Shown: piece after piece, positions 44,055-53,256 of the stretch
Layout of the letters: every line of letters begins with the position of its first letter
Position numbering within the stretch: position 1 is the stretch's first letter
Made by a program: the position numbers and the translations under genes
Source: CAWHQZ01 sp963831645
GTDB lineage: Bacteria > Pseudomonadota > Alphaproteobacteria > Rhizobiales > Aestuariivirgaceae
NCBI GenBank assembly: GCA_963831645.1
Contig: CAWHQZ010000028.1
Location: forward strand, 186,001 to 250,000
Length of the DNA: 64,000 bases
Direction: 5' to 3'
The notes under the pieces: generated by a model
What the model was told of the DNA's origin: nothing
What the model saw: the letters and a program-made list of their open reading frames with translations, nothing else
Databases searched by the model: none

Positions 44055-45476
44055 CTAGGGAATGATTTCAGGCGGTGCCGAGAGATCGGCGCCGCCTGTG
44101 GCTGGAATGTCGATCTCGATTCCCTTCGGGTCGAAGCTTCCGGGTCTGTCGATCAGGCTGGTGACCACCCCGGGAAAGGCGATGAGGATGCCGACGAGTA
44201 CGACTTGCAGCACCACCCAGGGGATGGCGCCCCAGTAGATGTCGGAGGTCTTCACCGACGAGGGCGCGATGCCGCGAAGATAGAACAGAGCGAATCCGAA
44301 CGGCGGGTGCATGAAACTCGTCTGCATGTTGGCGCCCAGCAGCACTCCGAACCAGATGAGATCGATGCCCAGGGCGGCGGCCGCGGGCGCCAGCAGGGGC
44401 ACGATGATGAAGGCGATCTCGAAGAAGTCGAGAAAGAACGCGATCACGAAAACGAACACGTTCACGAATATCAGAAACCCCGTAACTCCGCCCGGCAACC
44501 CTGTCAGCAGCCCCTCGATCCACTCCTTGCCGCCCACACCCTGGAAGACCAGGCTGAAGGTGCGCGCGCCGAGCAGGATGAAAACCACCATGGCGGTGAT
44601 GCGCATGGTCGTCTGCATGCCCTGATAGGTCAGGCTCCAGCTGAGGCGACGGTTCAGCGCCGCGAGCGCGAAGGCGCCCACGACGCCCATGGCGCCGGCC
44701 TCGGTCGGGGTCGCAAGGCCCATGAAGATGGTGCCGAGGACGATGAATATCAGCGCGAGCGAGGGCGCCATGGCGCGCAGGCACAGCAGGGCGAGGGCCG
44801 AGCCGCGGAGCGTGCGTGCTTCGCTGGGCAGCGCCGGCACATCGGCGGGGCGCAAAATGCTCAGGATCAGAACCCAGATGGCGAACAGCAGCACCTGGGC
44901 GAGGCTCGCGCCCATGGCTCCGAGATACATGTCGCCCACCGGCTTCTGCAGCTGATCGGCGAGCACCACCAGCACCAGCGACGGCGGTATCAGTTGCGTG
45001 ATGGTGCCCGAAGCGGCGATCACGCCGGTGGCATGGCGCAGGTTGTAGCCGTATTTCATCATTACCGGCAGCGCAATCAGGCCCATGGCGATGACGGATG
45101 CCGCAACGGTGCCGGTGATGGCGCCGAGGATCGCCCCGACGAGGATCACCGCATAGGAAAGGCCGCCGCGCAGCGGGCCGAAGAGCTGGCCAAAACCTTC
45201 CAGGAGGTCTTCGGCCAGCCCGCAGCGCTCCAGGATGGTGCCCATGAGGGTGAAGAAGGGAATGGCGAGCAGGAGCTCGTTGGACAGCACGCCGAACAGC
45301 TGAAAGGTGAGATTGCCGAGGAAGCCGGGAGCAATCAGCCCAAGCTCGATGCCGATGAGACCAAAAAACAGTCCGGCGGCGGCGAGCGAAAACGCGGCCG
45401 GATAGCCCGACGCCATGAACAGGATCAGCCCTGCGAACATGAGCGGGCCCATGTGATCGCGCAGAAGCGCAATCAC
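44055..45476 (-). CDS. TRAP transporter large permease (DctM)
   Basis: A 473-residue membrane protein with about 12 TM segments, the Na+-coupled translocating subunit of a TRAP system. Visible signatures are ASGYPAAFSLAAAGLFFGLI, VSAGTITQLIPPSLVLVVLA-type sequence (ASGTITQLIPPSLVL), GLATPTEAGAMGVVGAFALA and TSFMHPPFGFALFYLRGIAP. It is slightly longer than the usual ~430 residues because of a C-terminal extension. It overlaps the small-subunit gene by four bases. Confidence 0.95.
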   Translation of the reverse strand: MIALLRDHMGPLMFAGLILFMASGYPAAFSLAAAGLFFGLIGIELGLIAPGFLGNLTFQLFGVLSNELLLAIPFFTLMGTILERCGLAEDLLEGFGQLFGPLRGGLSYAVILVGAILGAITGTVAASVIAMGLIALPVMMKYGYNLRHATGVIAASGTITQLIPPSLVLVVLADQLQKPVGDMYLGAMGASLAQVLLFAIWVLILSILRPADVPALPSEARTLRGSALALLCLRAMAPSLALIFIVLGTIFMGLATPTEAGAMGVVGAFALAALNRRLSWSLTYQGMQTTMRITAMVVFILLGARTFSLVFQGVGGKEWIEGLLTGLPGGVTGFLIFVNVFVFVIAFFLDFFEIAFIIVPLLAPAAAALGIDLIWFGVLLGANMQTSFMHPPFGFALFYLRGIAPSSVKTSDIYWGAIPWVVLQVVLVGILIAFPGVVTSLIDRPGSFDPKGIEIDIPATGGADLSAPPEIIP

Positions 45477-46084
45477 TGCACCGGCCTGTCATAGAAGCTG
45501 TCGCGTACCCGGCGCCCGGCGAGGGCGGCCAGGCATTTGATGATTTCGGACAGACCCTGGATGGCCAGCAGCACAAAGCCGAGCGGCAGGCACAGCTTCA
45601 CGGGCCAGCGCACCAGGCCGCCGGAATTGGCTGACATCTCGCCCGTCCGGTAGGCGTCGAGAAACCAGGGCCATGTGAACCAGATCATCAGCGCGCACAT
45701 GGGCAGCAAAAAGAAGATGCCACCCAGAAGGTCGATCCACGTGCGGGTGCGTTCCCCGGCCGCGCCGTAGAGGAGATCGACGCGGACATGTTCGTTCATC
45801 CGCAGCGTATGGGCGGCGCCGAACATCACCATGCCTGCGAACATGTACCACTGGGCCTCACCCAGTGCGTTGGAGTTCTCGCGGTAGAGATCGAGCAGCC
45901 AGCCGACGCTGCCGGCCAGGGGCGAAGCCTCGCGGCCGATCAACAACAGGCCGCTGATGCTGTAGCGGAGGAAGGCGTTGAAGGCCGAGACGAGCGCGGC
46001 GATGAGGACGAGCCAGGTCGCGAAGACGCCCACCCGGCGATTGAACGCATCGATCAGCCGGCTCAACGCAAGCAGACGTTCCAT
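45473..46084 (-). CDS. TRAP transporter small permease (DctQ)
   Basis: A 203-residue four-TM subunit. NRRVGVFATWLVLIAALVSA, EAQWYMFAGMVMFGAAHTLR (with the EAQW-type motif) and NEHVRVDLLYGAAGERTRTW, then LLGGIFFLLPMCALMIWFTW, follow the DctQ pattern. It is first in the dctQ-dctM pair and is divergent from mmcB. Its partner receptor is taken to be the gene at 42962. Confidence 0.93.
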   Translation of the reverse strand: MERLLALSRLIDAFNRRVGVFATWLVLIAALVSAFNAFLRYSISGLLLIGREASPLAGSVGWLLDLYRENSNALGEAQWYMFAGMVMFGAAHTLRMNEHVRVDLLYGAAGERTRTWIDLLGGIFFLLPMCALMIWFTWPWFLDAYRTGEMSANSGGLVRWPVKLCLPLGFVLLAIQGLSEIIKCLAALAGRRVRDSFYDRPVQ

Positions 46085-46139
46085 CGCCCCTCCGAATGGA
46101 CTTTCCCCGCGACCTTACTCCAGTAGAATCAGGGCTGCC

Positions 46140-46640
46140 ATGCACGACCCAGCTTCGATTCGCGCAGCGCCGCTCGCCGACGTTGACGATTGCGAATTGA
46201 CGGCTGCCGACGGGCGCCAATCGCCCATCGCTGCGGCTGTACAGCGTGGAGTGTGCCGCCTGCTCAAGGCGCACGGCTTCGCAACCGTGACCGAGCTGCC
46301 GCTGGCGAGCGGCCGGCGGGTCGATGTGATGGCCATCAATCGCAAGGGAGCGGTCTGGGTGGTGGAGATCAAGTCCTGTCTCTCCGATCTCAGGGCCGAC
46401 GCCAAGTGGCCGGAATATGAGTGCTATTGCGACCGGCTCTATTTTGCGGTTCCTCCCGGCATTCCGCTTCAGGCGATGCCCGCCTCCCCCGGGCTCATCG
46501 TCGGCGACCAGTGGGGCGCCGAGATTGTGCGGGAGTGCTCCGACCGCCTCCTGCCGCCGGCTCGCCGCAAGGCGGTGACATTGCGCTTCGCGCGCGCGGC
46601 CGCCTACAGACTGCATTTCATCCACGACCCGCAGGCGTAG
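46140..46640 (+). CDS. mmcB: MmcB-family DNA repair protein
   Basis: A 166-residue PD-(D/E)XK-like protein. The core reads TELPLASGRRVDVMAINRKG with AVWVVEIKSCLSDLRADAKW (the D and ExK residues) and CDRLYFAVPPGIPLQAMPAS. MmcB of Caulobacter protects against mitomycin C damage. I chose the ATG at 46140 because the upstream in-frame codons overlap dctQ on the other strand and lack family similarity. I see no GTTC-N7-GTTC SOS box in the short upstream region. Confidence 0.9.
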   Translation: MHDPASIRAAPLADVDDCELTAADGRQSPIAAAVQRGVCRLLKAHGFATVTELPLASGRRVDVMAINRKGAVWVVEIKSCLSDLRADAKWPEYECYCDRLYFAVPPGIPLQAMPASPGLIVGDQWGAEIVRECSDRLLPPARRKAVTLRFARAAAYRLHFIHDPQA

Positions 46641-46688
46641 TGCGGTCAGGTTCGCGAGCTTCGGCGAGGTACTCCAGGCCGCGATCGT

Positions 46689-47511
46689 CTATTGATCTTC
46701 GCTGATTTCGTCGCGCAGCAATTCGATGATACGGCGCTTCAGGTCGATGAACTGGGGTTCGAGGACGATCGCCGGGTCGCGGGGGCGCGCCAGACCGACG
46801 GTGATCTCCGCCTTGATCCGCCCCGGCCGCGCCGTCATCACCAGGACGCGGTCGCCGAGCAGGATCGCCTCGTCGATATCATGGGTGACGAAGGCGACGG
46901 TCTTCTGGCGAATGCTCCCAGACCCTGAGCAGCAGCTTCTGCATGCTGCGGCGGGTCTGGCTGTCGAGCGCGCCGAACGGCTCGTCCATCAGCAGGATCT
47001 CCGGGTCATTGGCAAGCGCACGGGCGATCGCCACGCGCTGCATCATGCCGCCGGAAAGCTGGCTTCGGATAATGGTCGGCGAAATCGCTGAGCCCGATCT
47101 CGTCGAGATAGCGTTCCGACGATCCTGACGCCGCTCTGGCGGCCGCCACGGCGCGGCGCTTCAGGCCGTATTCGACGTTCTGGCGCACGGTCAGCCAGGG
47201 AAACAGCGTGTAGGACTGGAACACCATGCCGCGGTCGGCGCCCTGGGCCGTCGACGGCTTGCCGTTGACCAGGATCTCGCCGGCGCGTCGGCTTCGGTAA
47301 GGCCGGCGACGAGATAGAGCAGGCTCGACTTGCCGCAGCCGGACGGGCCGACGATCACCGTGAACTCATTGCGGCCGGACCTCGAAGGACACGCCGTCGA
47401 GCGCCAGCGACGGCTCGTCGCGGCCGTCACCGTAGCGGAGCGAAACGCCGCGGACGCGTAAGCTTCGCCCCGCGAGACGGCTCTGCAGCCTCGCCGGTTC
47501 AATTCGCCCAT
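46689..47511 (-). CDS. ABC transporter ATP-binding protein (SsuB/TauB type), frameshifted
   Basis: Read across frames it carries the whole ATPase: Walker A in VIVGPSGCGKSSLLYLVAGL, Q-loop GMVFQSYTLFPWLTVRQNVE, signature LSGGMMQRVAIARAL, Walker B EILLMDEPFGALDSQTRR, and the H-loop VAFVTHDIDEAILLGDRVLV, ending ELLRDEISEDQ. At least four single-base shifts break it (near 47380, 47280, 47070 and 46910). Length (~270 aa) and motifs are otherwise complete. It is last in the SDR-HisD-ADH-ABC operon. Confidence 0.8.
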
Positions 47512-48312
47512 GGCGCCAGCCAGCGGCAGCAACGCCGAAACGCCAGGTCGGTCAGCAGTCCGAGAATGCCGATCAGCGCGATTGCCAGGAAGATCGTGTC
47601 GACCTGGAAGCCACGCATCGCCTTGAGCGATATGAAGCCGAGCCCGCTGTTGGCGGCGACCAGCTCGGCGACGACGAGATAGGTCCATGCCCAGCCCATG
47701 GTCACCCGCAGCGTGTCGAGGATGCCGGGCAGCGCCGCCGGGAAGATCACATGCCAGCACCGCGTCGGCGCCGCTTGGTGCCGAGCGTGTAGGAGGCATT
47801 GATCAGGTCGCGCGAGACGCCGCGCGCCACGTCGGCGATCATGACCAGCTGCTGGAAGAACGTGCCGAAGATGATGACGGTGACGCGCTGCTCGATGCCG
47901 ATGCCGATCCACAGGATGAACAGCGGCACGAACGAGGTCACCGGCAGGTAGCGGATGAAATTGACCAGCGGCTCGAGCGCCGCCTGCACGATGCGGAAGG
48001 TGCCCATGTAGAGGCCCGAGCGGAACTGCGACCAGCGAGGAAATGACAAAGCCGAGCAGCACCACCTCGACGCTCGCCCACATATGCACCCACAAGCGTG
48101 CCGTCGGCAGCGAGCTGGAAGCCGCGCATCGACGACCGCAGTCGGGGGTCGGCAGAAACATGTCGGCGACCAGCCGCCGTAGGTAAGCCAGCGCCCAGCC
48201 GCCGAGGACGCAGCAGCCAGATCAGCGCAGCCTGCCGCGATCGGCGAGCCATGCCGGGATGTCGCCGAACGGCGTCGCGATCTGCCGCCAGAGCGACTGG
48301 CGCTGCGCTCAT
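47499..48312 (-). CDS. ABC transporter permease (SsuC/TauC type), frameshifted
   Basis: The start MSAAPVAL at 48312 and end LAPWAN at 47499 bracket a BPD_transp_1 permease whose frames include MGTFRIVQAALEPLVNFIRY, LPVTSFVPLFILWIGIGIEQ, VTVIIFGTFFQQLVMIADVA, RGVSRDLINASYTLGTKRR (EAA-loop region) and AIALIGILGLLTDLAFR. At least four frame changes occur. These are the signatures of nitrate/sulfonate/taurine permeases. It overlaps the ATPase start. Confidence 0.78.
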
Positions 48313-48388
48313 GGCTCGCGGCAGCTCCTGCGCGGAGCTGGGTTCGCCGGCTACCGCGCCTGTCGGTGCAGCCGGCGAAAGTCTGCGG

Positions 48389-49386
48389 CTACTTGGGCTC
48401 GACGAACTGACGTATCGACCAGGCGTCGGGTAATCGACTTTCATCTTGAGCTTCTGGAAGCCGCCCCAGATTTCATCGCCGAGCTTGATGAGATCGGCGG
48501 CTTCGCCTTTCTCCGGCGTGCCGAAGAACTCCATGTTGCGCGCCTGGTCGTAGAAGCGCACGCCTTTCGCCGACTCGGCGAAGTCTTCCGGCTTCTCGAG
48601 ATAGCCGCCCACGCCCTTGGCCATGATGGCGTAGGCTTCGTCCTGATTGGTCTTGATGAACTCGACGGCCTTGTAGAGTCCCTTCACGAGAGCCTTCGAC
48701 GTCCTTCGGATTCTTCTCGATGTAGTCGCAGGTGAGCGCCACGACATCGACGATGAGGCCCGGGCGTCGTGGATGAGTCGATCAGCACCTTGCCCTGCTG
48801 CTTGGTGCGGACCAGCGTCAGGTGCGGCTCCCAGGTGACGGCGGCCGGGATGCGCCCGGCGATGAACGCCGCCGCGGCATCGTCGGCCGTCATGTTGGCG
48901 ATCTGCAGGTCGTTTTCGCGTCATGCCTTCCCGCTTGAGCAGGATGTTGAACCAGAACTGCGACACCGAGCCTTCGTTCATCGCCGACCTGCTTTGCCCT
49001 TGAGGTCCTCGAGCGAATTGACGTCGGTCGGCGACCAGCACGCCGTCGCCGCCATGGCTGTCGTCGAGCGCCACCACGGCCTTGAAGCAGAAGTCCTGCG
49101 AGCGGTATTTCATGATCTCGTCGATCGTCGAGGCGTTGCCGTCGAGCTTGCCGGCGGCGATGGCCGCCATGTAGAGCGCGGCGTCCTCGATGATCTGCAG
49201 CTCGACATCGAGGCCGTTCTCCTTGAAGAAGCCCTTGTCGCGGGCAAGGAACATCGGGCCGTAGCCGACCCAGGTCGTCATGCCGAGCCGCATTTTGCCG
49301 GCCTCGGCGGCACTGATCGTCAAAACCAGGGCAGCAAGAGCTGCCAGAACACCTCCAAACCCGTTACGCCACTTTTTGCCGAACAT
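48389..49386 (-). CDS. ABC transporter substrate-binding protein (NMT1/SsuA type), frameshifted
   Basis: The N-terminal ~120 residues are intact: a signal peptide ending SAAEA, then MRLGMTTWVGYGPMFLARDK, GFFKENGLDVELQIIEDAAL, and AVVALDDSHGGDGVLVAD. After that, single-base insertions near 49040, 48990, 48975, 48917, 48760, 48698 and 48430 scatter the rest over three frames (SVSQFWFNILLKREG; VTWEPHLTLVRTKQQGKVLI; ALVKGLYKAVEFIKTNQDEA; GGFQKLKMKVDYP), and the true end is SIRQFVEPK. The family binds sulfonates, taurine, nitrate or pyrimidine precursors. Confidence 0.8.
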
Positions 49387-49433
49387 CCGTTCTATCCTCC
49401 CTGACTATTAGCCAAACCACACGGCCCGCGACC

Positions 49434-50471
49434 CTAGATCATGTTCCGCCCGAGTGGAACCACTTTGCCGGGATCGATCATCGTCTTGACCCATTCCGTT
49501 CTGCCTTCGCACAGCTCGGTGTAGACCCGCGGCACGTCGGCGAGGCCTATGCTGGGGCCCGTCAGGGCGGCGAGCTTGTCTGCAAGCTCGCCCACAAGCG
49601 CCGCAGCGATGCCGAGCTCTTCGCCGAACGCCGCGCAGCCCACCAGTTCGATCTCGCCTTCGACGATGCGGTTGAGATCGAGCTCGCAGTTCGCGTGAAA
49701 GATACCGACGCTTGCCATCCGCCCGCCCGGGGACAGCGCGTCGATGAGCTGCTTTGCCACGAAGGCCGATCCGGTCGCCTCGACGGCGAAGGGCCATCGG
49801 CCGGGGCTTTCGGCCAGCTCATCGAGCGAGACCGCCCGGGCGCCGGTCAGCCGCGCCACGATGTTGCGTCGGGCGACGTTGTGATCGACCACGTGCAGCG
49901 GCCCAAAACCGTCATGGGCGAGGACAATTGCGGTGAGCGCCCCGATCGGCCCGGCTCCGGCGACGATGATCGGCGTATCCGTTTCGGGCGCCAGGCGCTG
50001 GGCGGCATGCAGCGCCACTGCAAGGGGCTCGGCCATCGCCGCCACTTCCGCGCGAAGGTTTTGGTCGGGCAGGCGCACCAGCTGGTGCTCCGGCAGCCTG
50101 GCCAACGCGGCGAAGCCGCCGTCGATCACTTCGCCCAGGTAGCCGATCGACCGGCACAGGTGTGGTTTGCCGGCGCGGCAACTGTCGCAGCTGCGGCAGA
50201 AAACCCGGAAATCAGCAACCACGCGCTCGCCGAGCGCCAGCGTCGTGACGCCGCTGCCGGTCGCCAGCACCCTCGCGCAGAACTCATGACCCGGCACCGC
50301 CGGCGTGCGCGTGAGCCACTGGCCCGTTCGATAGTTGTGCAGGTCCGACCCGCAGATACCGGCAGCCTCGACGGCCACGATCACCTCCCCTTCGCCGGCT
50401 CCTTCCGGGGCTGTGATCTCCTCGAAGCGGAGGTCCTTGACGCCATGCAGCCTCACTGCCGGCATGCGCAT
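49434..50471 (-). CDS. Zinc-dependent alcohol dehydrogenase family oxidoreductase
   Basis: A 345-residue MDR enzyme. Catalytic zinc residues are in EAAGICGSDLHNYRTGQ and VPGHEFCARV; structural zinc is CRSCDSCRAGKPHLC; the NAD site is IIVAGAGPIGALTAIVLAHD. It would oxidise a polyol-type substrate with NAD. It lies three bases downstream of the histidinol-dehydrogenase-like gene. The trio SDR / HisD-like / zinc ADH matches the hpsO-hpsN-hpsP set of dihydroxypropanesulfonate degradation, but other diols are possible. Confidence 0.92.
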   Translation of the reverse strand: MRMPAVRLHGVKDLRFEEITAPEGAGEGEVIVAVEAAGICGSDLHNYRTGQWLTRTPAVPGHEFCARVLATGSGVTTLALGERVVADFRVFCRSCDSCRAGKPHLCRSIGYLGEVIDGGFAALARLPEHQLVRLPDQNLRAEVAAMAEPLAVALHAAQRLAPETDTPIIVAGAGPIGALTAIVLAHDGFGPLHVVDHNVARRNIVARLTGARAVSLDELAESPGRWPFAVEATGSAFVAKQLIDALSPGGRMASVGIFHANCELDLNRIVEGEIELVGCAAFGEELGIAAALVGELADKLAALTGPSIGLADVPRVYTELCEGRTEWVKTMIDPGKVVPLGRNMI

Positions 50472-50474
50472 GCT

Positions 50475-51800
50475 TCAGCCCTCGAGGATCCTGGCGCGCG
50501 CCGCCGAGAGCGCGTTGGCGTGGGCCTCGAAGCCCTCGTATCGAGCAAGCACGCGGGCGTTGCGCGCCAGTTCCGGATAGCCCCGCGCCGTGACGTGAGC
50601 GATCGAGGTTCGTTTCAGGAAATCGTGTACCGACAGGGCCGAGCCGGTCTTCGCCCAGCCGCCGGTCGGCAGCACATGGTTGGGTCCGATCACGAAGTTG
50701 GCGAGAGTCGCGGGAGTGTGCACCCCGAGCAGGATTTCTCCGGCGTGCTCGATGCGGCCGAGATACGCGTGCGGCTCCGTGGACAGCAGCTCGAGATGTT
50801 CCGGCGCATAGTCGTTGACGAAGGCGATGGCCTCATCCTCGTCACGGGCCAGCACGACACCGCCCACCGCCCCGCCGAGCACCGCGGAAGCGAAGGCTCT
50901 GCGCTGCGCCCCGAGGCTCTGGGCGTATTGCGGAATGGCAGCCAGCGCTTCTTCGGCCACCCGCCGGCTCCAGGTGACCACGTAGGCGGAGCTGTCGGGC
51001 CCATGTTCCGCCTCGATAAGGACGTCCAGGGCGGCGAGACGGCCGTCGACGGTTTCGTCGGCAAGCACGATGATCTCGCTTGGGCCTGCGGGCGGACCTG
51101 TATCAATAACGGCGGAAGCAATCCTTTTCGCCGCGACGACCCACGGGCTCCCCGGCCCGACGATTTTGGCGAAGGGCGCGATGTTCCGGGTACCGTAGGC
51201 AGCAGCAGCTACCCCCTGGGCGCCTCCTGCCTTGTACACTTCACTGACGCCGGCGAGCCGGGCGGCGACCAGTGTCGCTCCATCCACCCTTCCGTCCAGG
51301 CCCGGCGGGGTCACGATGGCGACCCTCGGCACACCCGCCACCCTCGCCGGCAGGGTGGTCATGAGCGCCACGCTGGGAAAGGCGCCTTTTCCCCTCGGGA
51401 CGTAGCAGGCAACCGACGGGACCGGCCGATGGCGGTCGCCGGCAAATACCCCGGGATGGTTTTCACACATCCACAGTTCGGGCGGCATCTGCTTGGCGTG
51501 AAACCTGCCGATCGCGTCTGCGGCATACTCCATGGCGTGACGCACCTCGGCGTCGAGCGCCTGCTCGGCGGCCTCGAAATCACCGGGCCGCGCTGCAATC
51601 GCGTCCGGCGAGACTTCGGCCTTGTCGAACTCCCGGGCAAACCGCACCAGCGCCTCGTCGCCGTCCCGGCGCACCGCATCGATGATCTGCTGGGCGCCGA
51701 TCGTGTAGGCGGATAGATCGGCCTCGGTGCGCTTCAGCAGGCGCCTGCGTTCATCCGGTGAGAGTTCGGCGAGCCGGTGCAGATTGACCTTGAACGACAT
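50475..51800 (-). CDS. Histidinol dehydrogenase-family enzyme (catabolic paralogue, HpsN-like)
   Basis: A 441-residue NAD-dependent alcohol-to-acid dehydrogenase of the HisD fold. PVPSVACYVPRGKGAFPSVA, YKAGGAQGVAAAAYGT and the general-base pair in NDYAPEHLELL are present, as are the zinc ligands in SVHDFLKRT and FEAHANAL. At the zinc-ligand Gln of HisD (Q259 in QAEHGPD of E. coli) this protein has Glu (IEAEHGPD). It is not near other his genes, and its operon with SDR, ADH and a sulfonate-type ABC transporter argues for a catabolic role such as oxidation of dihydroxypropanesulfonate to sulfolactate. The start MSFKVNLHRL was chosen over a 15-codon extension. Confidence 0.88.
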   Translation of the reverse strand: MSFKVNLHRLAELSPDERRRLLKRTEADLSAYTIGAQQIIDAVRRDGDEALVRFAREFDKAEVSPDAIAARPGDFEAAEQALDAEVRHAMEYAADAIGRFHAKQMPPELWMCENHPGVFAGDRHRPVPSVACYVPRGKGAFPSVALMTTLPARVAGVPRVAIVTPPGLDGRVDGATLVAARLAGVSEVYKAGGAQGVAAAAYGTRNIAPFAKIVGPGSPWVVAAKRIASAVIDTGPPAGPSEIIVLADETVDGRLAALDVLIEAEHGPDSSAYVVTWSRRVAEEALAAIPQYAQSLGAQRRAFASAVLGGAVGGVVLARDEDEAIAFVNDYAPEHLELLSTEPHAYLGRIEHAGEILLGVHTPATLANFVIGPNHVLPTGGWAKTGSALSVHDFLKRTSIAHVTARGYPELARNARVLARYEGFEAHANALSAARARILEG

Positions 51801-51831
51801 GTCGCTTTCTCCCTCGGCCGCCTGCTGCCGC

Positions 51832-52608
51832 TCAGATCGTTGCAAGATAACCGCCGTCGATGGGCAGGCACACGCCGGTCACGTAGCTTGCCGCGTCGGA
51901 AGCGAGAAAGACGGCCGCGCCGCCGACATCGTCCAGCCGGCCGAAGCGGGCGAGGGGGATCTTGGCGAGCATCGTGCGCTGCCAGTCGTCATCGCGGTAG
52001 AACACGTCGGTGAGCTCGGTTCGAAAGTATCCGGGCGCCAGCGCATTGACCCGGATGCCGAGCGGCGCCCACTCTGCCGCCAGTCCCCTGGTCATGCCGA
52101 GGAGGCCGCTTTTCGAGGATCCGTAGGGCACCGCCGTCGGTACGCCGACTTCGGATGTGAGCGAGCAGATATTGAGCACGGAGCCGCCGTGACCGGCCTC
52201 GTGCATGGCGATTGCCGCCGACTGGGCAGCAAAGAACGCCCCTTTCAGATTGGTGCCGATGATGCGGTCCCACAGCTCCTCGTCGACTTCGAGTGCTGGG
52301 CGCACCTCTTCGGTGCCGGCGTTGTTGACGAGGCAATCGAGGCCGCTGAGTTCTCTCGCCGCCCGTTCGACACCAGCGCGGCATGCGTTCGCGTCGGAGA
52401 CGTCCATCGCAATGGTGACCACGCGGCGCCCCAGTTTGGCGATCGCCGCCGCCGTGCCGGCGAGAGTTTCCACGCGCCTTGCCGCGATCGCCACATCGGC
52501 GCCCGCCGCTGCCAGTGCCTCGGCGATCGCCCGGCCAAGCCCGCGGCTTCCTCCGGTCACCAATGCCCGCCGTCCCGCGAGGTTGAAGGCAGATCCCGTG
52601 GCGCTCAT
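51832..52608 (-). CDS. SDR-family NAD(P)-dependent oxidoreductase
   Basis: A 258-residue classical short-chain dehydrogenase. Cofactor motif ALVTGGSRGLGRAIAEAL, the structural NNAG in LDCLVNNAGTEE, catalytic Ser-Tyr-Lys in ICSLTSEVGVPTAVPYGSSK, and the PG motif ALAPGYFRTELTD are visible. It is the first gene of the six-gene operon, 31 bases before the HisD-like gene. With the zinc ADH it could interconvert enantiomers of a diol through a ketone, as proposed for HpsO and HpsP. Confidence 0.93.
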   Translation of the reverse strand: MSATGSAFNLAGRRALVTGGSRGLGRAIAEALAAAGADVAIAARRVETLAGTAAAIAKLGRRVVTIAMDVSDANACRAGVERAARELSGLDCLVNNAGTEEVRPALEVDEELWDRIIGTNLKGAFFAAQSAAIAMHEAGHGGSVLNICSLTSEVGVPTAVPYGSSKSGLLGMTRGLAAEWAPLGIRVNALAPGYFRTELTDVFYRDDDWQRTMLAKIPLARFGRLDDVGGAAVFLASDAASYVTGVCLPIDGGYLATI

Positions 52609-52677
52609 CGGCTGACACTATGGAAACCGCGGAAGCGCTGCAACGGCCGGTCGCCCGTCCGGCTTGCCAGCGTTCTG

Positions 52678-53223
52678 CTACCGCGGGGCCCGTTTGGCGA
52701 GGATGCGCTGCAGGGTCCGCCGGTGCATGTTGAGGCGCCGCGCCGTCTCCGACACATTGCGGTTGCACAGCTCATAGACCCGCTGGATGTGCTCCCAACG
52801 GACGCGGTCGGCCGACATGGGGTTCTCGGGCGGCGCGGCGTGGGTCGACTGTTCAGCCATCAGGGCGCCGTAGACGGCATCGGCATCGGCCGGCTTGGCC
52901 AGATAATCGATGGCCCCGAGCTTCACCGCCGTGACGGCGGTTGCAATGTTGCCATACCCGGTGAGCACTACGGCGCGAGCGTCGTGCCTGGCGTTATGGA
53001 GGGCTCCGATCACGTCGAGGCCGGACCCGTCACGCAGCCGCAGGTCGACCACCGCATAGCCCGGCGGCGTCTTGCGTACCTGTTCGATGCCCTCCGCTAC
53101 GGTTTCGGCCATCCGGACCTCGAAACCGCGCAACTCCATGGCGCGCGCCAGTCGGGTGAGGAACGGTTTGTCGTCATCAACCAGCAGCAGCGTTTTGTCC
53201 TTGGGCAGATTGGGTTCGCTCAT
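52678..53223 (-). CDS. actR: ActR/RegA-type response regulator
   Basis: A 181-residue global redox response regulator. The receiver domain has LLLVDDDKPFLTRLARAMEL, the phospho-Asp in YAVVDLRLRDGSGLDVIGAL and LTGYGNIATAVTAVKLGA. A proline-bearing linker leads to the Fis-type HTH NRNVSETARRLNMHRRTLQR, the hallmark of RegA/PrrA/ActR. The start MSEPNLPKDK was preferred over a four-codon longer frame. It is paired with actS on the same strand and next to SCO, the usual senC-reg context. Confidence 0.95.
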   Translation of the reverse strand: MSEPNLPKDKTLLLVDDDKPFLTRLARAMELRGFEVRMAETVAEGIEQVRKTPPGYAVVDLRLRDGSGLDVIGALHNARHDARAVVLTGYGNIATAVTAVKLGAIDYLAKPADADAVYGALMAEQSTHAAPPENPMSADRVRWEHIQRVYELCNRNVSETARRLNMHRRTLQRILAKRAPR

Positions 53224-53256
53224 GGCGCATATCATTTCATTTCGCCGCTCCCGGCG

